Source of the DNA: Lentibacillus sp. CBA3610 | GTDB taxonomy: Bacteria > Bacillota > Bacilli > Bacillales > Amphibacillaceae | Reading direction: 5' to 3' | Length of the DNA: 64,000 nucleotides | Assembly: GCF_013373365.1 (NCBI RefSeq) | Contig: NZ_CP035925.1 | Location: forward strand, 1,612,001-1,676,000 | In this document: piece by piece, positions 31,065 through 40,339 of the stretch | Position numbering within the stretch: the stretch's first letter is position 1 | How the letters are laid out: each line of letters starts with the position of its first letter | Notes under the pieces: generated by a model | What the model saw: the letters and a program-made list of their open reading frames with translations, nothing else | Databases searched by the model: none | Told to the model about the DNA's origin: nothing | Made by a program: the position numbers and the translations under genes

Positions 31065-31502
31065 ATGTCTAAAAATCACGAATCCATGCCTGTTACACTT
31101 CTGGATCAACTGCATACATCAGGAGCTGGATATGATATGATCCGCTACATCGGTTTACCCGATATGTTCGGTACCGAGTCCAATACGCTCCTCTATTTCA
31201 TGGGTAAAAACCTGGCCAGAAAACTTAATATAGAGTCCATATCCGATATTGTTTATGCCTTTGAAAAATTAGGCTGGGGTCAATTAGAACTTTTTAAAGA
31301 AAAAAAGAAAGAACTTGTTTTTCAATTAATGGCAGATTCGGTCGTATATCGTTTAAGTGCTCCTCTTGAAACTGAATTCCGCCTGGAAGCAGGCTTTTTG
31401 GCAGAATCAGTCGAACAAATTAAAGAACGGTCATGCGAATGTCGTGAAGAACTTCATAAGAAAATTCATCAAATCGAATTCACCGTATTATTTACCGATT
31501 AA
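31065..31502 (+). CDS. yslB: YslB family protein (DUF2507)
   Basis: About 145 residues, a DUF2507 protein; the signature region is LDQLHTSGAGYDMIRYIGLPD and GKNLARKL. The fold is thought to be like the V4R/bacterial TRAPP-type domain, with roles unknown. ATG 31065 is preferred over 31056 because AAAGGATG lies 6-7 bases before it. As in B. subtilis it is divergent from sdhC. Confidence 0.85.
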   Translation: MSKNHESMPVTLLDQLHTSGAGYDMIRYIGLPDMFGTESNTLLYFMGKNLARKLNIESISDIVYAFEKLGWGQLELFKEKKKELVFQLMADSVVYRLSAPLETEFRLEAGFLAESVEQIKERSCECREELHKKIHQIEFTVLFTD

Positions 31503-31582
31503 AATTATGGACTGGATTTCACTCAGATTTTCTCTGTATCAATAAGTCTTTGACGATCTCATTTTATTTTTCATATCATACT

Positions 31583-31618
31583 AAGGGGGCGGAACAGATT
31601 ACGTTGTTTCGCTCCCTT
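31583..31618. terminator. Hairpin between yslB and uvrC
   Basis: AAGGGGGCG and CGCTCCCTT flank a mixed loop; the arm lies partly within the last codons of uvrC. It probably ends both convergent genes. Confidence 0.6.
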
Positions 31619-33404
31619 CTTCATCATTTAAATGCGTCAGAATATTTTGAGCAACGTCTTGCGGAACACCCAGTTTCATAATATTTTCCAGGGACGTATG
31701 TTTGATTTCGTTAACGGATTTGAAATGCGTCAACAGTAATCGCCTTCTTTTCTCACCAACTCCGGGAATATTATCCAGCTTTGACTTGAATAAATTTTTC
31801 CCGCGCAACTGTCTGTGAAATGAAAGGGCAAACCGGTGGACTTCATCCTGGACCCTCTGTACAAGATAAAATGCCTGGGACTGCCTGGATAATTGAATAA
31901 CCCCAGGTGGATCACCATACAACAATTCACTTGTTTTATGTTTATCATCTTTTGCAAGTCCGCACAGCGGAACATCCAACCCCAGTTCATTTTCCAAAAC
32001 ATCGAGTGCAGCGCTCATCTGACCTTTTCCGCCATCGACAATAATCAGGTCCGGAAGTGGTGACTTTTCCTTCAGTACGCGTGTATAACGGCGGCGTATC
32101 ACTTCCCGCATCGTCTCATAATCATCCGGCCCTTCAACATCTCTGATTTTATATTTGCGATACTCTTTTTTATCAGGTCTTCCATCTGTAAAAACAACCA
32201 TTGCCGACACAGGATCAGTCCCCTGGATATTGGAATTGTCAAACGCTTCAATGCGATGAGGGGTTTCAATATGGAGTGCTTCACCCAATTTTTCCACTGC
32301 TTGTATCGTTCGTTCCTCATCACGTTCAATCAGCGAAAATTTCTCGTCCAGTGCAATTTTTGCATTTTTCATGGCTAATTCCACAAGTTCTTTTTTCCTG
32401 CCGCGAAATGGTGTGTGTACATTAATTTGCAGTAATTCACTTAATAAATCAGTATCAGTGCCGATTGGCAGCAGCAGCTGTTTCGGCTTCAGATGGTGCT
32501 GATGTAAATAGAACCTCCCGATAAAACTGATAAATGTGTCGTCGGGATCATCAAAAAATGGAAATATCGACACATCCCGTTCAATTAACTTTCCCTGTCT
32601 GACAAAGAATACTTGTACACACATCCACCCTTTGTCATAACTGTAACCGAATAGATCCCGATCCACCGAATCATTTAATGTCATGCGCTGTCTTTCCATG
32701 ACAGCTTCAAGATGCTGAATCAAATCACGCAGTTCTTTTGCTCTTTCAAAGTTCAGTTCTTCACTTGCTTCCTGCATTTTTTTACTCAAGTCGTCTTTAA
32801 TCGCTTTGTGTCCGCCCTGCAAAAATGACGTTATATTTTGGGTGATTTCCTTGTATGTTTCTTCCTGTACCGGTGTTTCACTGCAGGCCAGACATTGTCC
32901 CATGTGGTAATATATACAAGGACGACCCGGCGGATTATTGCACTTACGCAGTGGATACAATCGATCAAGCAGTTTTTTTGCTTCCCTGGCTGCCAGAACG
33001 TTCGTATAAGGCCCAAAATACTTTCCTTTATCTTTTTTTATATTCCTTGTGATAAGAAGCCTCGGGTGCCGCTCATTAGTGATTTTCAGATACGGATAGG
33101 ACTTATCATCTTTTAGACGGACATTGTATCTGGGGTCGTATTTTTTAATTAAATTCATTTCCAGAATCAATGCTTCCATTTCGGATGTCGTCACGATATA
33201 CTCAAAATCCTGAATTTCCTGCACAAGCCGTTGTGTTTTTTTATCATTTGCACCGGTAAAATAAGACTTGACCCTGTTTCGGAGCACTTTGGATTTCCCG
33301 ACATAAATGACAGTATCATGCTTGTCTTTCATCAAATAACATCCGGGCTGCAACGGCAATACTGCGAGTTTTTCCTTTAGTTGCTGGTTCATCTGCCTAC
33401 TCAT
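31599..33404 (-). CDS. uvrC: UvrABC system protein C (excinuclease subunit)
   Basis: Makes the 3' and 5' cuts around DNA lesions in nucleotide excision repair. 601 residues with the GIY-YIG nuclease ([19 protein letters not shown], residues 20-38), a UVR domain that binds UvrB ([17 protein letters not shown] near 220), the RNase H-like C-nuclease ([21 protein letters not shown] near 385, IIVDGGKGQ) and a helix-hairpin-helix end ([16 protein letters not shown]). A second Met at residue 5 is an alternative start. Confidence 0.96.
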   Translation of the reverse strand: MSRQMNQQLKEKLAVLPLQPGCYLMKDKHDTVIYVGKSKVLRNRVKSYFTGANDKKTQRLVQEIQDFEYIVTTSEMEALILEMNLIKKYDPRYNVRLKDDKSYPYLKITNERHPRLLITRNIKKDKGKYFGPYTNVLAAREAKKLLDRLYPLRKCNNPPGRPCIYYHMGQCLACSETPVQEETYKEITQNITSFLQGGHKAIKDDLSKKMQEASEELNFERAKELRDLIQHLEAVMERQRMTLNDSVDRDLFGYSYDKGWMCVQVFFVRQGKLIERDVSIFPFFDDPDDTFISFIGRFYLHQHHLKPKQLLLPIGTDTDLLSELLQINVHTPFRGRKKELVELAMKNAKIALDEKFSLIERDEERTIQAVEKLGEALHIETPHRIEAFDNSNIQGTDPVSAMVVFTDGRPDKKEYRKYKIRDVEGPDDYETMREVIRRRYTRVLKEKSPLPDLIIVDGGKGQMSAALDVLENELGLDVPLCGLAKDDKHKTSELLYGDPPGVIQLSRQSQAFYLVQRVQDEVHRFALSFHRQLRGKNLFKSKLDNIPGVGEKRRRLLLTHFKSVNEIKHTSLENIMKLGVPQDVAQNILTHLNDEEGSETT

Positions 33405-33435
33405 CCCCTGAAAATAGTGTACCAGATTATAGAGA

Positions 33436-33464
33436 ATCCCTTGTCACTTAATGTAACAAGGGAT
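33436..33464 (-). terminator. Hairpin after trxA
   Basis: ATCCCTTGT and ACAAGGGAT pair perfectly (9 bp, 11-base loop) between trxA and uvrC. The tail on the minus strand (TCTCTATAATC) is only weakly T-rich. Confidence 0.55.
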
Positions 33465-33496
33465 CATATAACACGTCTCTCGTACTATTATACACC

Positions 33497-33814
33497 TTAG
33501 GAAGCATGTTTGTTAATTAAATCAACCAATGCTTCCTTAGGCTGAAAACCGACAACTTGATCAACGACTTTCCCATCTTTAAACAATAGGAGTGTTGGTA
33601 TACTCATAACACCGTATTTTCCGGCGGTTTCCTGATTTTCATCAACATCCAGTTTGACAATTTGTACTTTATCTTCCATTTCACCGTCTATTTCTTCCAA
33701 TACTGGTGCAATCATTTTGCAAGGTCCACACCATGGTGCCCAGAAATCAGCTAACACTAGACCCTCAGCTGTTTCCTGTCCAAAATTTTGATCAGTCACA
33801 TGTTCAATTGCCAT
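33497..33814 (-). CDS. trxA: Thioredoxin
   Basis: General thiol reductant. 105 residues with the active site [10 protein letters not shown] near residue 26-35 and the cis-Pro loop [10 protein letters not shown]. The start is ATG 33814, with GAGGAGGG 8 bases upstream, rather than an earlier ATG at 33832. Between etfA and uvrC as in B. subtilis. Confidence 0.97.
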   Translation of the reverse strand: MAIEHVTDQNFGQETAEGLVLADFWAPWCGPCKMIAPVLEEIDGEMEDKVQIVKLDVDENQETAGKYGVMSIPTLLLFKDGKVVDQVVGFQPKEALVDLINKHAS

Positions 33815-33930
33815 TTTTATTTCCCTCCTCAATCACTTAACTGTGGTTAGAGTATATCATCGTTAGTCGTTCCTCGCGAATAGTTTGCTTATTCAAACTG
33901 AAGACGACGTGAAAGGTGCCGATTAGCCAA

Positions 33931-33962
33931 AAAGATCTGACCGGAAGCGATCAGATCTTTTC
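33931..33962 (-). terminator. Terminator downstream of the etf genes
   Basis: AAAAGATCTG and CAGATCTTTT form a 10 bp stem; on the minus strand TTTTTGG follows. A MITE-like element now lies between it and the end of etfA. Confidence 0.8.
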
Positions 33963-33969
33963 TCCGTTT

Positions 33970-34441
33970 AGCTGTTTTCTCAAAGATTGTTGTTTTTAGC
34001 ACAAAACCCATAAAGTGAAACTTCATTCAGCGGAGCGTATTTTTCCGCTGAAGCAAAGGAACAAAGGCTAAATTCGTCACGTCCTGTGACAACGCCTTTG
34101 TGACCCGCATCGTGCGGGCCCGAACCGTATCGGGCATTTAGGGTCAGTTAGCCGCCGTATTTTGGCGGATTACTGACCATTAGATGCAGGATAAACTGCG
34201 AATTAGAGTGCTTTGATTACACATAAATAAATATAATTATAATGCACAAAACAGCGGAGGAAATACACGGAGACTCCAGCGGGAGGATAGGCATAGGTGA
34301 GACCCCGCAGCGCGTCAGCGCGAGGAGGCTCACCAGCCGCCCGCGGAAAGCGGAGTGTATTTCCGGAGCGGTATTATTGCGCACAATATTTTACTATGTC
34401 GCTGTTTATATCAACTAAGCAAAAAAGTTTATGAAAAGAAA
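33970..34441. repeat. MITE-like composite repeat, copy 2
   Basis: Left end AGCTGTTTTCTCAAAGATTG and right end TTTATGAAAAGAAACT are inverted relatives of each other and of the other copies. The left half (about 34015-34200) holds small perfect hairpins (CCGCATCGTGCGG and CCGCCGTATTTTGGCGG); the right half holds one plus-strand module (34273-34352) whose arms include GGTGAG/CTCACC. It fills the 634-base gap upstream of trxA apart from the terminator. No coding capacity. Confidence 0.75.
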
Positions 34442-34448
34442 CTCCGGT

Positions 34449-35453
34449 TTAAACGGCGACTTTCTTCAGTTCTTCCGTCAGTTTTGGAATGACTTCGAAT
34501 ATATCACCGACAATTCCATAATCCGCTACATTGAAGATGTTGGCTTCAGGATCTTTATTGATAGCAACAATCACTTTTGAGTTTGACATACCGGCTAAGT
34601 GTTGAATGGCACCGGATATTCCGACTGCAATATATAAATCAGGTGTTACGACTTTACCGGTCTGACCAATTTGCAGGGAATAATCGCAATATTCTGCGTC
34701 GCACGCACCGCGTGAAGCTCCGACTGCTCCTCCTAAAACATCAGCCAGTTCATATAAAGGTTCGAAGCCTTCTTCACTTTTTACACCGCGCCCGCCGGCA
34801 ACAATGACATTTGCTTCAGATAAATCAACACCGTCAGAAGCCTTACGGATGACATCTTTAATAACGGTATGAATATCTTTGACATCAACGTCTTTTGTGC
34901 TCACTTCACCGGAACGTGAATCATCACGGTCTAATGCCGGAATATTGTTCGGTCGAATCGTCACGAACGTTAAGCCGCTGGTGATGGCCTTTTTCTCAAA
35001 TGCCTTTCCGGAGTAAATTGGCCTGATAAACACAGCTTTTTCCCCGTCATTCTCAATATCTGTCGCATCCGAAATCAGACCTGTTTCCAGTTTTGCTGCA
35101 AGCTTTGGTGTTAAATCTTTCCCGATTGCAGTATGACCCATGACGATACCATCCGGTGATTCATCATCAATAACTGCCATAATTGCCTGTGAATAACCTT
35201 CTGATGTATACTGTTCCAACTTGTCATGCTTTACTGTAACAACACGGTCTGCTCCATGATAGATTACTTCCTGGCCTTGTTCATTCAGTTCATCACTGCC
35301 GCATAAAACACTGACAATCTCTGCCTCGGAATCGATTTTTTTAGCAGCTGCCACCGCTTCAAACGTTACATTACGCAATTCCCCATCTCTTGCTTCCCCT
35401 ATAACAAGTAATTTATCGCTCTCTCCGATAAGTTTAAAGTACTTTTGCATCAT
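34449..35453 (-). CDS. etfA: Electron transfer flavoprotein subunit alpha
   Basis: Takes electrons from acyl-CoA dehydrogenases and passes them to the quinone pool. 334 residues. The FAD-binding C-terminal half has VIVAGGRGV, GGAVGASRGACD and IGQTGKVVTPDLYIAVGISG near residues 245-290. It overlaps etfB by about 20 bases. Last gene of the fadR-ysiB-etfB-etfA unit. Confidence 0.96.
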   Translation of the reverse strand: MMQKYFKLIGESDKLLVIGEARDGELRNVTFEAVAAAKKIDSEAEIVSVLCGSDELNEQGQEVIYHGADRVVTVKHDKLEQYTSEGYSQAIMAVIDDESPDGIVMGHTAIGKDLTPKLAAKLETGLISDATDIENDGEKAVFIRPIYSGKAFEKKAITSGLTFVTIRPNNIPALDRDDSRSGEVSTKDVDVKDIHTVIKDVIRKASDGVDLSEANVIVAGGRGVKSEEGFEPLYELADVLGGAVGASRGACDAEYCDYSLQIGQTGKVVTPDLYIAVGISGAIQHLAGMSNSKVIVAINKDPEANIFNVADYGIVGDIFEVIPKLTEELKKVAV

Positions 35454-36207
35454 CTTTAAGCAGGGAGACCAATTCCTTCACCTGGTCATCAATCTCACCT
35501 TCAAGAATCCTTCCTGCTTCTTTTTCAGGAGGCAGAAATACATCAGTTGTTTCAGTTTTTGCTTCGACATCATCTTCATCCAGATCCAAATCATCAATTT
35601 CCAGTTCTTCCAATGGTTTTTTCTTGGCTTTCATGATGCCAGGAAGTGATGGATACCTGGGCTCATTTAATCCTTGCTGACAAGTTATCAAGAGCGGAAG
35701 ATTTGTTTCAATTTTTTCGACATCACCTTCAACATCTTTATCAATATTTGCAGCGTCTCCATCAATTTCAAGCGCAGTGATCGTCGTTACACAATTGATT
35801 CCAAGGCCTTGTGCAAGTCTTGGTCCGACTTGCCCGCTCGCTTCATCAATGGCTACGTTTCCTCCCAGAATGAGATCGGGTTCCTTATCTTCAAAGTAGG
35901 CTTCAAGAATTTTCGCTGTGGTGAACTGATCACCATCCTCTAAATCATCTTCTGTATTAATCAGGACGGCTTTATCCGCTCCCATCGCAAGGGCCGTGCG
36001 CAATTGCTTCTCAGCTTCTTCATCACCGACTGTCACAACCGTAACTTCCCCATCGTGTTCATCGCGCTGTTTAATGGCTTCTTCCACGGCATATTCATCA
36101 TATGGATTGATGATGTATTCAGCACTTTCATCTTCAATTTGGCCATCAGATACAATAATTTTTTCTTCTGTATCAAATGTTCGCTTTAACAATACGTATA
36201 TGTTCAT
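35434..36207 (-). CDS. etfB: Electron transfer flavoprotein subunit beta
   Basis: Partner of EtfA; binds AMP. About 257 residues. MNIYVLLKRTFDTEEKI is the standard N-terminus, so ATG 36207 was chosen (AAGGAGG 9 bases before) rather than the ATG three codons earlier. A conserved ETF-beta signature, NLPLLITCQQGLNEPRYPSL (VEKIET just before), is present, and the C-terminus is very acidic (DLDLDEDDVE). Confidence 0.96.
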   Translation of the reverse strand: MNIYVLLKRTFDTEEKIIVSDGQIEDESAEYIINPYDEYAVEEAIKQRDEHDGEVTVVTVGDEEAEKQLRTALAMGADKAVLINTEDDLEDGDQFTTAKILEAYFEDKEPDLILGGNVAIDEASGQVGPRLAQGLGINCVTTITALEIDGDAANIDKDVEGDVEKIETNLPLLITCQQGLNEPRYPSLPGIMKAKKKPLEELEIDDLDLDEDDVEAKTETTDVFLPPEKEAGRILEGEIDDQVKELVSLLKDDAKVL

Positions 36208-36240
36208 GTATGTCATCCTCCTTATAGTGTAATGATTTCT

Positions 36241-37014
36241 TTATTTGTCCCGGAAGTTTGGTTTACGCTTTTCAATAAAGGCCTGCACGCCCTCTTTTGC
36301 GTCTTCAGAACCAAAAATTCCGGCAAATGCTTTTGCTTCTGCCTGGATCCCGCTCGCAAACTGATCTGTTTTGGCATAAGGGATTAATCCCATCACAGCA
36401 TTTATGGACAGTTTGCTTCCGGCGGCAATTGTTTCTGCCAGCTCAAGTGCTTTATCAAAAACGTCTTCCTCTTCCACAACCTGATTCGCAAGTCCGGCCG
36501 CTTTCGCTTCTGAACCACTGATTGGCTGACCGGTCAGAATCATTTCATATGCTTTTGCCGTTCCAACATAATTCGGCAATCGCTGTGTTCCGGCAAAGCC
36601 AGGTATAATCCCGAGTGTTACTTCGGGCAACCCAAGTTTGGCATGTTCCGTAACAATCCGGATGTGGCAAGCCATTGCAAGTTCAAGACCGCCTCCTAAA
36701 GCAGCGCCGTGGATAGCAGCAATAACCGGTATTGGAAACTGTTCAATCCGGTCAAATAATTGCTGACCTTTTTCAGACAGAGATTGATAATCAGATGCGT
36801 TTTGCTGGGACGTAAACTCTTTAATATCTGCACCAGCGGAGAAGAATTTGCCTTCTCCCTTCAAAACCACTGCTTTCACTCCGAAATCGGTTTCAATTTT
36901 GTCCAGGTTATCACTTAAATCACTTAATAGATTACTAGATAAAGCGTTTGCCGGCGGACTTTGAATCGTAAGTACCACAACATTGTCTTTCACTTCATAA
37001 GCCAGTAAACCCAA
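36241..37014 (-). CDS. Enoyl-CoA hydratase (YsiB/FadB type)
   Basis: Hydrates trans-2-enoyl-CoA in beta-oxidation. 257 residues of the crotonase fold; the oxyanion-hole segments are GKFFSAGADIKEF (near 62-72) and HGAALGGGLELAMACH (near 104-117), with both catalytic glutamate positions (LELAMA and GLPEVTLGI). TTG 37014 is the start behind AAGGGGGG. It corresponds to the B. subtilis gene ysiB, also called fadB, in the same place. Confidence 0.93.
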   Translation of the reverse strand: MGLLAYEVKDNVVVLTIQSPPANALSSNLLSDLSDNLDKIETDFGVKAVVLKGEGKFFSAGADIKEFTSQQNASDYQSLSEKGQQLFDRIEQFPIPVIAAIHGAALGGGLELAMACHIRIVTEHAKLGLPEVTLGIIPGFAGTQRLPNYVGTAKAYEMILTGQPISGSEAKAAGLANQVVEEEDVFDKALELAETIAAGSKLSINAVMGLIPYAKTDQFASGIQAEAKAFAGIFGSEDAKEGVQAFIEKRKPNFRDK

Positions 37015-37032
37015 TGCAGTTCCCCCCTTCTT

Positions 37033-37620
37033 CTATGTTTTTTCGTAAAGACCGGCCGTGACAAATTCGTGTACATCTGTCGCTTGCTGGATAAGATCAT
37101 ATTTTTGTTCTTTCATGACCCAATTGGTGACAATTTCATCCAGTGTGCCAAAAATCATCTGTCTGACCAGCGGAATACTGAGATCTTCACGGAAAACCTT
37201 TTCCTGAATCCCTTCCTTGATTATATCATCAATGACAACAAGATAGGGCTTTAAAACCTGATTAATTTCCAATCTGAGTCTTGTGTTGGATTGTCGTAAT
37301 TCCAACTGTGTAACAATTGCCAGGTGACGATCTTCCGCAAGCTGCCGAAGATGCATTTCCATTAATGTGAATAATTTTTCATCAGCAGTACTCTTTTCAC
37401 TGATACCGTGTGCAATTTTCTCAATGAACTGACCCATTTTTTCTTCAAAAACAGATATCAGGATATCCTCTTTATTTTTAAAATAAAGGTAAATGGTGCC
37501 ATCTGCAACGCCTGCTTTCTTGGCAATCCTGGATACTTGTGAAGCATGATAACCATTTTCTGCAATGACTTCTACGGCCGCTTCAATAATTTGATTGTAC
37601 TTTGGTTTATTTTTTTTCAT
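37033..37620 (-). CDS. fadR: Fatty-acid degradation repressor FadR (TetR family)
   Basis: A TetR-type repressor that in B. subtilis (YsiA) leaves DNA when long-chain acyl-CoA binds. 195 residues. The N-terminal helix-turn-helix is IIEAAVEVIAENGYHASQV, then IAKKAGVADGTIYLYFKNKED. ATG 37620 has GGAG six bases upstream; a longer frame to 37668 would run over the FadR box. It lies next to its own operator. Confidence 0.93.
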   Translation of the reverse strand: MKKNKPKYNQIIEAAVEVIAENGYHASQVSRIAKKAGVADGTIYLYFKNKEDILISVFEEKMGQFIEKIAHGISEKSTADEKLFTLMEMHLRQLAEDRHLAIVTQLELRQSNTRLRLEINQVLKPYLVVIDDIIKEGIQEKVFREDLSIPLVRQMIFGTLDEIVTNWVMKEQKYDLIQQATDVHEFVTAGLYEKT

Positions 37621-37653
37621 GACTAACTCCTTAGCAATCACAATACCATTAAA

Positions 37654-37671
37654 TGAATGAATAATCATTCA
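37654..37671. promoter_or_regulatory. FadR operator
   Basis: TGAATGAATAATCATTCA matches the B. subtilis FadR box (TGAATGAMTAMTCATTCA) almost exactly and is nearly palindromic. It lies 33 bases before the fadR start and begins six bases after the -10, over the likely transcription start. Confidence 0.88.
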
Positions 37672-37677
37672 CGTTTT

Positions 37678-37706
37678 ATTCTATATCGTTATGAAGCATT
37701 TGTCAA
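37678..37706 (-). promoter_or_regulatory. Sigma-A promoter of fadR-ysiB-etfBA
   Basis: On the minus strand TTGACA (37706-37701), 17 bases, TAGAAT (37683-37678). The FadR box follows at once, so binding should block initiation. Confidence 0.85.
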
Positions 37707-37753
37707 TATAGTGGTGTGCAAATTGCTGAATCAAGAGTTGGTATGTGTATGTT

Positions 37754-39445
37754 TCACACGGTCTCACTTGCAGCCGTTTTTTCTTTTTCCTCATCAACCA
37801 GCTGTTGGCGCAGCACTTTTCCGACGGCTGTTTTTGGCAGCTCATCGCGGAATTCATAGATTCGGGGAACCTTGAATCCAGCCAGATTTTTACGGCAAAA
37901 TGTGTTTAACTCTTCTTCATCTGTTTCATAACCGGATTTCAGAACAACGAACGCTTTGACCGTTTCGCCGCGGTATGGATCTGGAATCCCGGCAACAACT
38001 GCTTCCTGAACTGCTTCATGTTCATATAATACTTCTTCAACTTCCCGTGGGTAAATATTGTAGCCCCCGGCAATGATCACACTCTTTTTCCGGTCTACAA
38101 TGTAAAAATAACCATCCTCATCCATATAGCCCATATCACCAGTGAACAACCACCCATCTTTCAGGACGTTATCGGTTTCTTCCTGGTTGTTCCAGTAACC
38201 TTTCATGATTTGCGGTCCCTTGACGGCCACCTCACCAACTTCACCGACGTTTGCTTCTTCGCCGCTCTCCAGCATGATTTTTGCATCTGTGTCAGGCCAC
38301 GGCACACCAATACTGCCGTTAACACGCTTACTCCATATGAAATTGGCATGTGTGACCGGCGACGACTCAGTTAATCCATACCCTTCCACCAAATTACCAT
38401 TGGTAATGTTTTCAAACTCTTCCTGTACCTCCAGCGGTAATGGTGCAGAGCCGCTAATACAGGCATTGATTGATGACAGGTCATATTTTTGCAGGTCTGG
38501 ATGGTTCAATAACCCGACATAAATCGTTGGTGCGCCAGGAAACATGGTTGGTTTTTGTTTCTGGATTGTTTTAAGCACATCTCCTGCATCAAATTTGGGC
38601 ATCAGAATCATTTTGGACCCATACATAATGGACATGTTCATAACGGTCGTCATCCCATATACGTGGAAAAATGGCAGTACACCCATAATCCTTTCCTCAC
38701 CGGGTTTGGTTTTGTATAACCATTTTTGGCACATTTGCACATTGGAAACCAGATTGTAGTGGGTAAGCATCACGCCTTTTGGAAGTCCGGTTGTTCCGCC
38801 GGTGTACTGCAATAATGCCAAATCCTCTTTTGGGTCTATATTAACTGGGGTATAGTGTTCATTACCATTATTAATAATCGATTGCCAGACATGTGTGTCG
38901 TTTGATTGTTCCACTTTAACTACCATGTTATACTCTCTCTTCTGAATGAAAGGGTATATCAGGTTTTTAGGAAAAGGTAAGTAATCCTTTATACCTGTTA
39001 CAATTGTATGTTTTAGCTCGGTATTCCCACGTACATTTGTAACGCGCGGCAACAAAATATCCAAACAAACAATAAATGTGGAACCTGAATCATTCAGCTG
39101 ATACTCAAGCTCTCTTTCTTTGTAAAGCGGATTTGTTTGAACGACAACCGCCCCTGCAAGCAATGCCCCATAATAACTGATCACGGCCTGTGGGCAATTT
39201 GGCAGCATAATCGCGACCCTATCACCCTTCTTTAGACCCAGAGACTGAAAATAACTTGCCAATTTCTTTGCCTGAGAATAGATATCTATAAATGTCATTT
39301 CCTTTCCCATGAAGTGAAGCGCTTTCTTTTCAGGGAAATTTTCAGCATTCATCGCCAAAAAGGAATCAAGCGGCTTCTCATCATACGCAATCGTTACCGG
39401 AATTTCATCCGGATAGTGCGTATGCCAGTTCTTTTGTTCCACCAT
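37754..39445 (-). CDS. fadD: Long-chain acyl-CoA ligase
   Basis: Activates fatty acids to acyl-CoA for beta-oxidation. About 563 residues of the AMP-forming (ANL) family: P-loop YTGGTTGLPKGVMLTHYN near residue 203-220, A5-like GYGLTESSPVTH, A7 TGDMGYMDEDGYFYIVDRKK and the catalytic lysine in PKTAVGKVLRQ near the end. ATG 39445 has AAGGAGG 7 bases upstream. It corresponds to lcfA of B. subtilis, the first gene of the fad operon. I found no FadR box directly upstream of it. Confidence 0.95.
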   Translation of the reverse strand: MVEQKNWHTHYPDEIPVTIAYDEKPLDSFLAMNAENFPEKKALHFMGKEMTFIDIYSQAKKLASYFQSLGLKKGDRVAIMLPNCPQAVISYYGALLAGAVVVQTNPLYKERELEYQLNDSGSTFIVCLDILLPRVTNVRGNTELKHTIVTGIKDYLPFPKNLIYPFIQKREYNMVVKVEQSNDTHVWQSIINNGNEHYTPVNIDPKEDLALLQYTGGTTGLPKGVMLTHYNLVSNVQMCQKWLYKTKPGEERIMGVLPFFHVYGMTTVMNMSIMYGSKMILMPKFDAGDVLKTIQKQKPTMFPGAPTIYVGLLNHPDLQKYDLSSINACISGSAPLPLEVQEEFENITNGNLVEGYGLTESSPVTHANFIWSKRVNGSIGVPWPDTDAKIMLESGEEANVGEVGEVAVKGPQIMKGYWNNQEETDNVLKDGWLFTGDMGYMDEDGYFYIVDRKKSVIIAGGYNIYPREVEEVLYEHEAVQEAVVAGIPDPYRGETVKAFVVLKSGYETDEEELNTFCRKNLAGFKVPRIYEFRDELPKTAVGKVLRQQLVDEEKEKTAASETV

Positions 39446-39537
39446 GAATTTTCCTCCTTTATTATTTGATACCCCCATTATACCGATAAATGTGTATTTT
39501 TTGAATCTTAATACTGCATTTTATGAAATTTTTTAAA

Positions 39538-39814
39538 AGCGGGTTCAAAAAGGAGGATAAAAAGGACCGGGAAGTTCGAGGCGGCGCAGTTTCGAGCAGC
39601 GGGCTTCCACAGGATGTGGTGAGTTCTGCGTTGCCCACAGGACGTGGGCGGTTTTAGCAGAACTTCCCCTATGCTTTTAAATACATGAGCACAAGGATTG
39701 CTTCCCTGAATCCGCATCGCACGCAGGAAAAGCGGTTTTCTTTTCCAAGGAGCGGAGAAACAAGTCAACGGAGAAATTCGATGTGTCATTTTTACCGGAC
39801 TTTTTGAACAACCA
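39538..39814. repeat. Second MITE-like element type (GTTCAAAAAG ends)
   Basis: About 277 bp with the ends GCGGGTTCAAAAAGGA and GGACTTTTTGAACAACCA, inverted copies of each other. The interior is GC-richer than its surroundings and includes an ACAGGATGTGG / CACAGGACGTGGGC direct pair. A 93-codon open frame on minus is a by-product of the repeat. No transposase. It fills most of the fadD-yshE gap. Confidence 0.65.
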
Positions 39815-39816
39815 CT

Positions 39817-39897
39817 TTAAATAAAATAGAAAATCCCGACAACCAAAAACACCACAGCTACAACAAACATTATTTTTGCCAAACGTTCCAGTAACAA
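39817..39897 (-). CDS. Small membrane peptide (26 aa), unannotated type
   Basis: Starts at TTG 39897, one base after the yshE stop, with GGGGGAG from the last yshE codons six bases upstream, so translation coupled to yshE is likely. The product is MLLERLAKIMFVVAVVFLVV followed by GIFYFI: a short basic/acidic head and a single hydrophobic helix. No family recognised. It ends three bases from the repeat at 39538-39814. The function may concern YshE, which is also a membrane protein; that is inference. Confidence 0.5.
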   Translation of the reverse strand: MLLERLAKIMFVVAVVFLVVGIFYFI

Positions 39898-39898
39898 T

Positions 39899-40312
39899 TT
39901 AAACTCCCCCAATACTTGCGCCAATAACGAATGCTAACCCGACCGAGATTAGCAGCGATATAAGCCCGACTGCTTTATTTCCATGTCCGATTTCCTCATC
40001 GATTTTTATCGATGGTGTCATGAATTCAAAGATGATATAACCAAGCAGTAATAAAATAAATCCAAAAGTACCCCAACCTATCATCTCAAGTAACGAATTA
40101 TTATGTTCAATGGCGTATCGAAAAACGATGGCAATACCGAATATTTTCCCACCGGTTGCCATGGCGACTGCAAGATTGCCATTTTTGATTTCCTGCCAGT
40201 TGCGGTAAGATGTCACAAACTCGAAAATGGCCAGAAATACGATGGTACCAAGAATAACAACGCTGTATCTTGCAGCCGTTTCAACCAGGATATTTTCCCA
40301 AAAACCAGTCAT
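39899..40312 (-). CDS. yshE: YshE-like DUF350 membrane protein
   Basis: About 137 residues with four hydrophobic helices (SVVILGTIVFLAIF, IFGIAIVFRYAIE, FGFILLLLGYIIFEFM, LISLLISVGLAFVI), and the DUF350-type VAMATGGKIFG and EIGHGNKAVGL segments at the inner loops. Function unknown. It precedes a 26-residue ORF. ATG 40312 was chosen; TTG 40318 is possible. It lies between mutS2 and fadD, as in B. subtilis. Confidence 0.85.
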   Translation of the reverse strand: MTGFWENILVETAARYSVVILGTIVFLAIFEFVTSYRNWQEIKNGNLAVAMATGGKIFGIAIVFRYAIEHNNSLLEMIGWGTFGFILLLLGYIIFEFMTPSIKIDEEIGHGNKAVGLISLLISVGLAFVIGASIGGV

Positions 40313-40339
40313 TTTCAACAAACCCCTTTGTTAAACCAA

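Noticed and set aside
39508..39789. 93-codon minus-strand frame
   Set aside because: Coincides with the GTTCAAAAAG-ended repeat; no ribosome binding site and repeat-derived composition.
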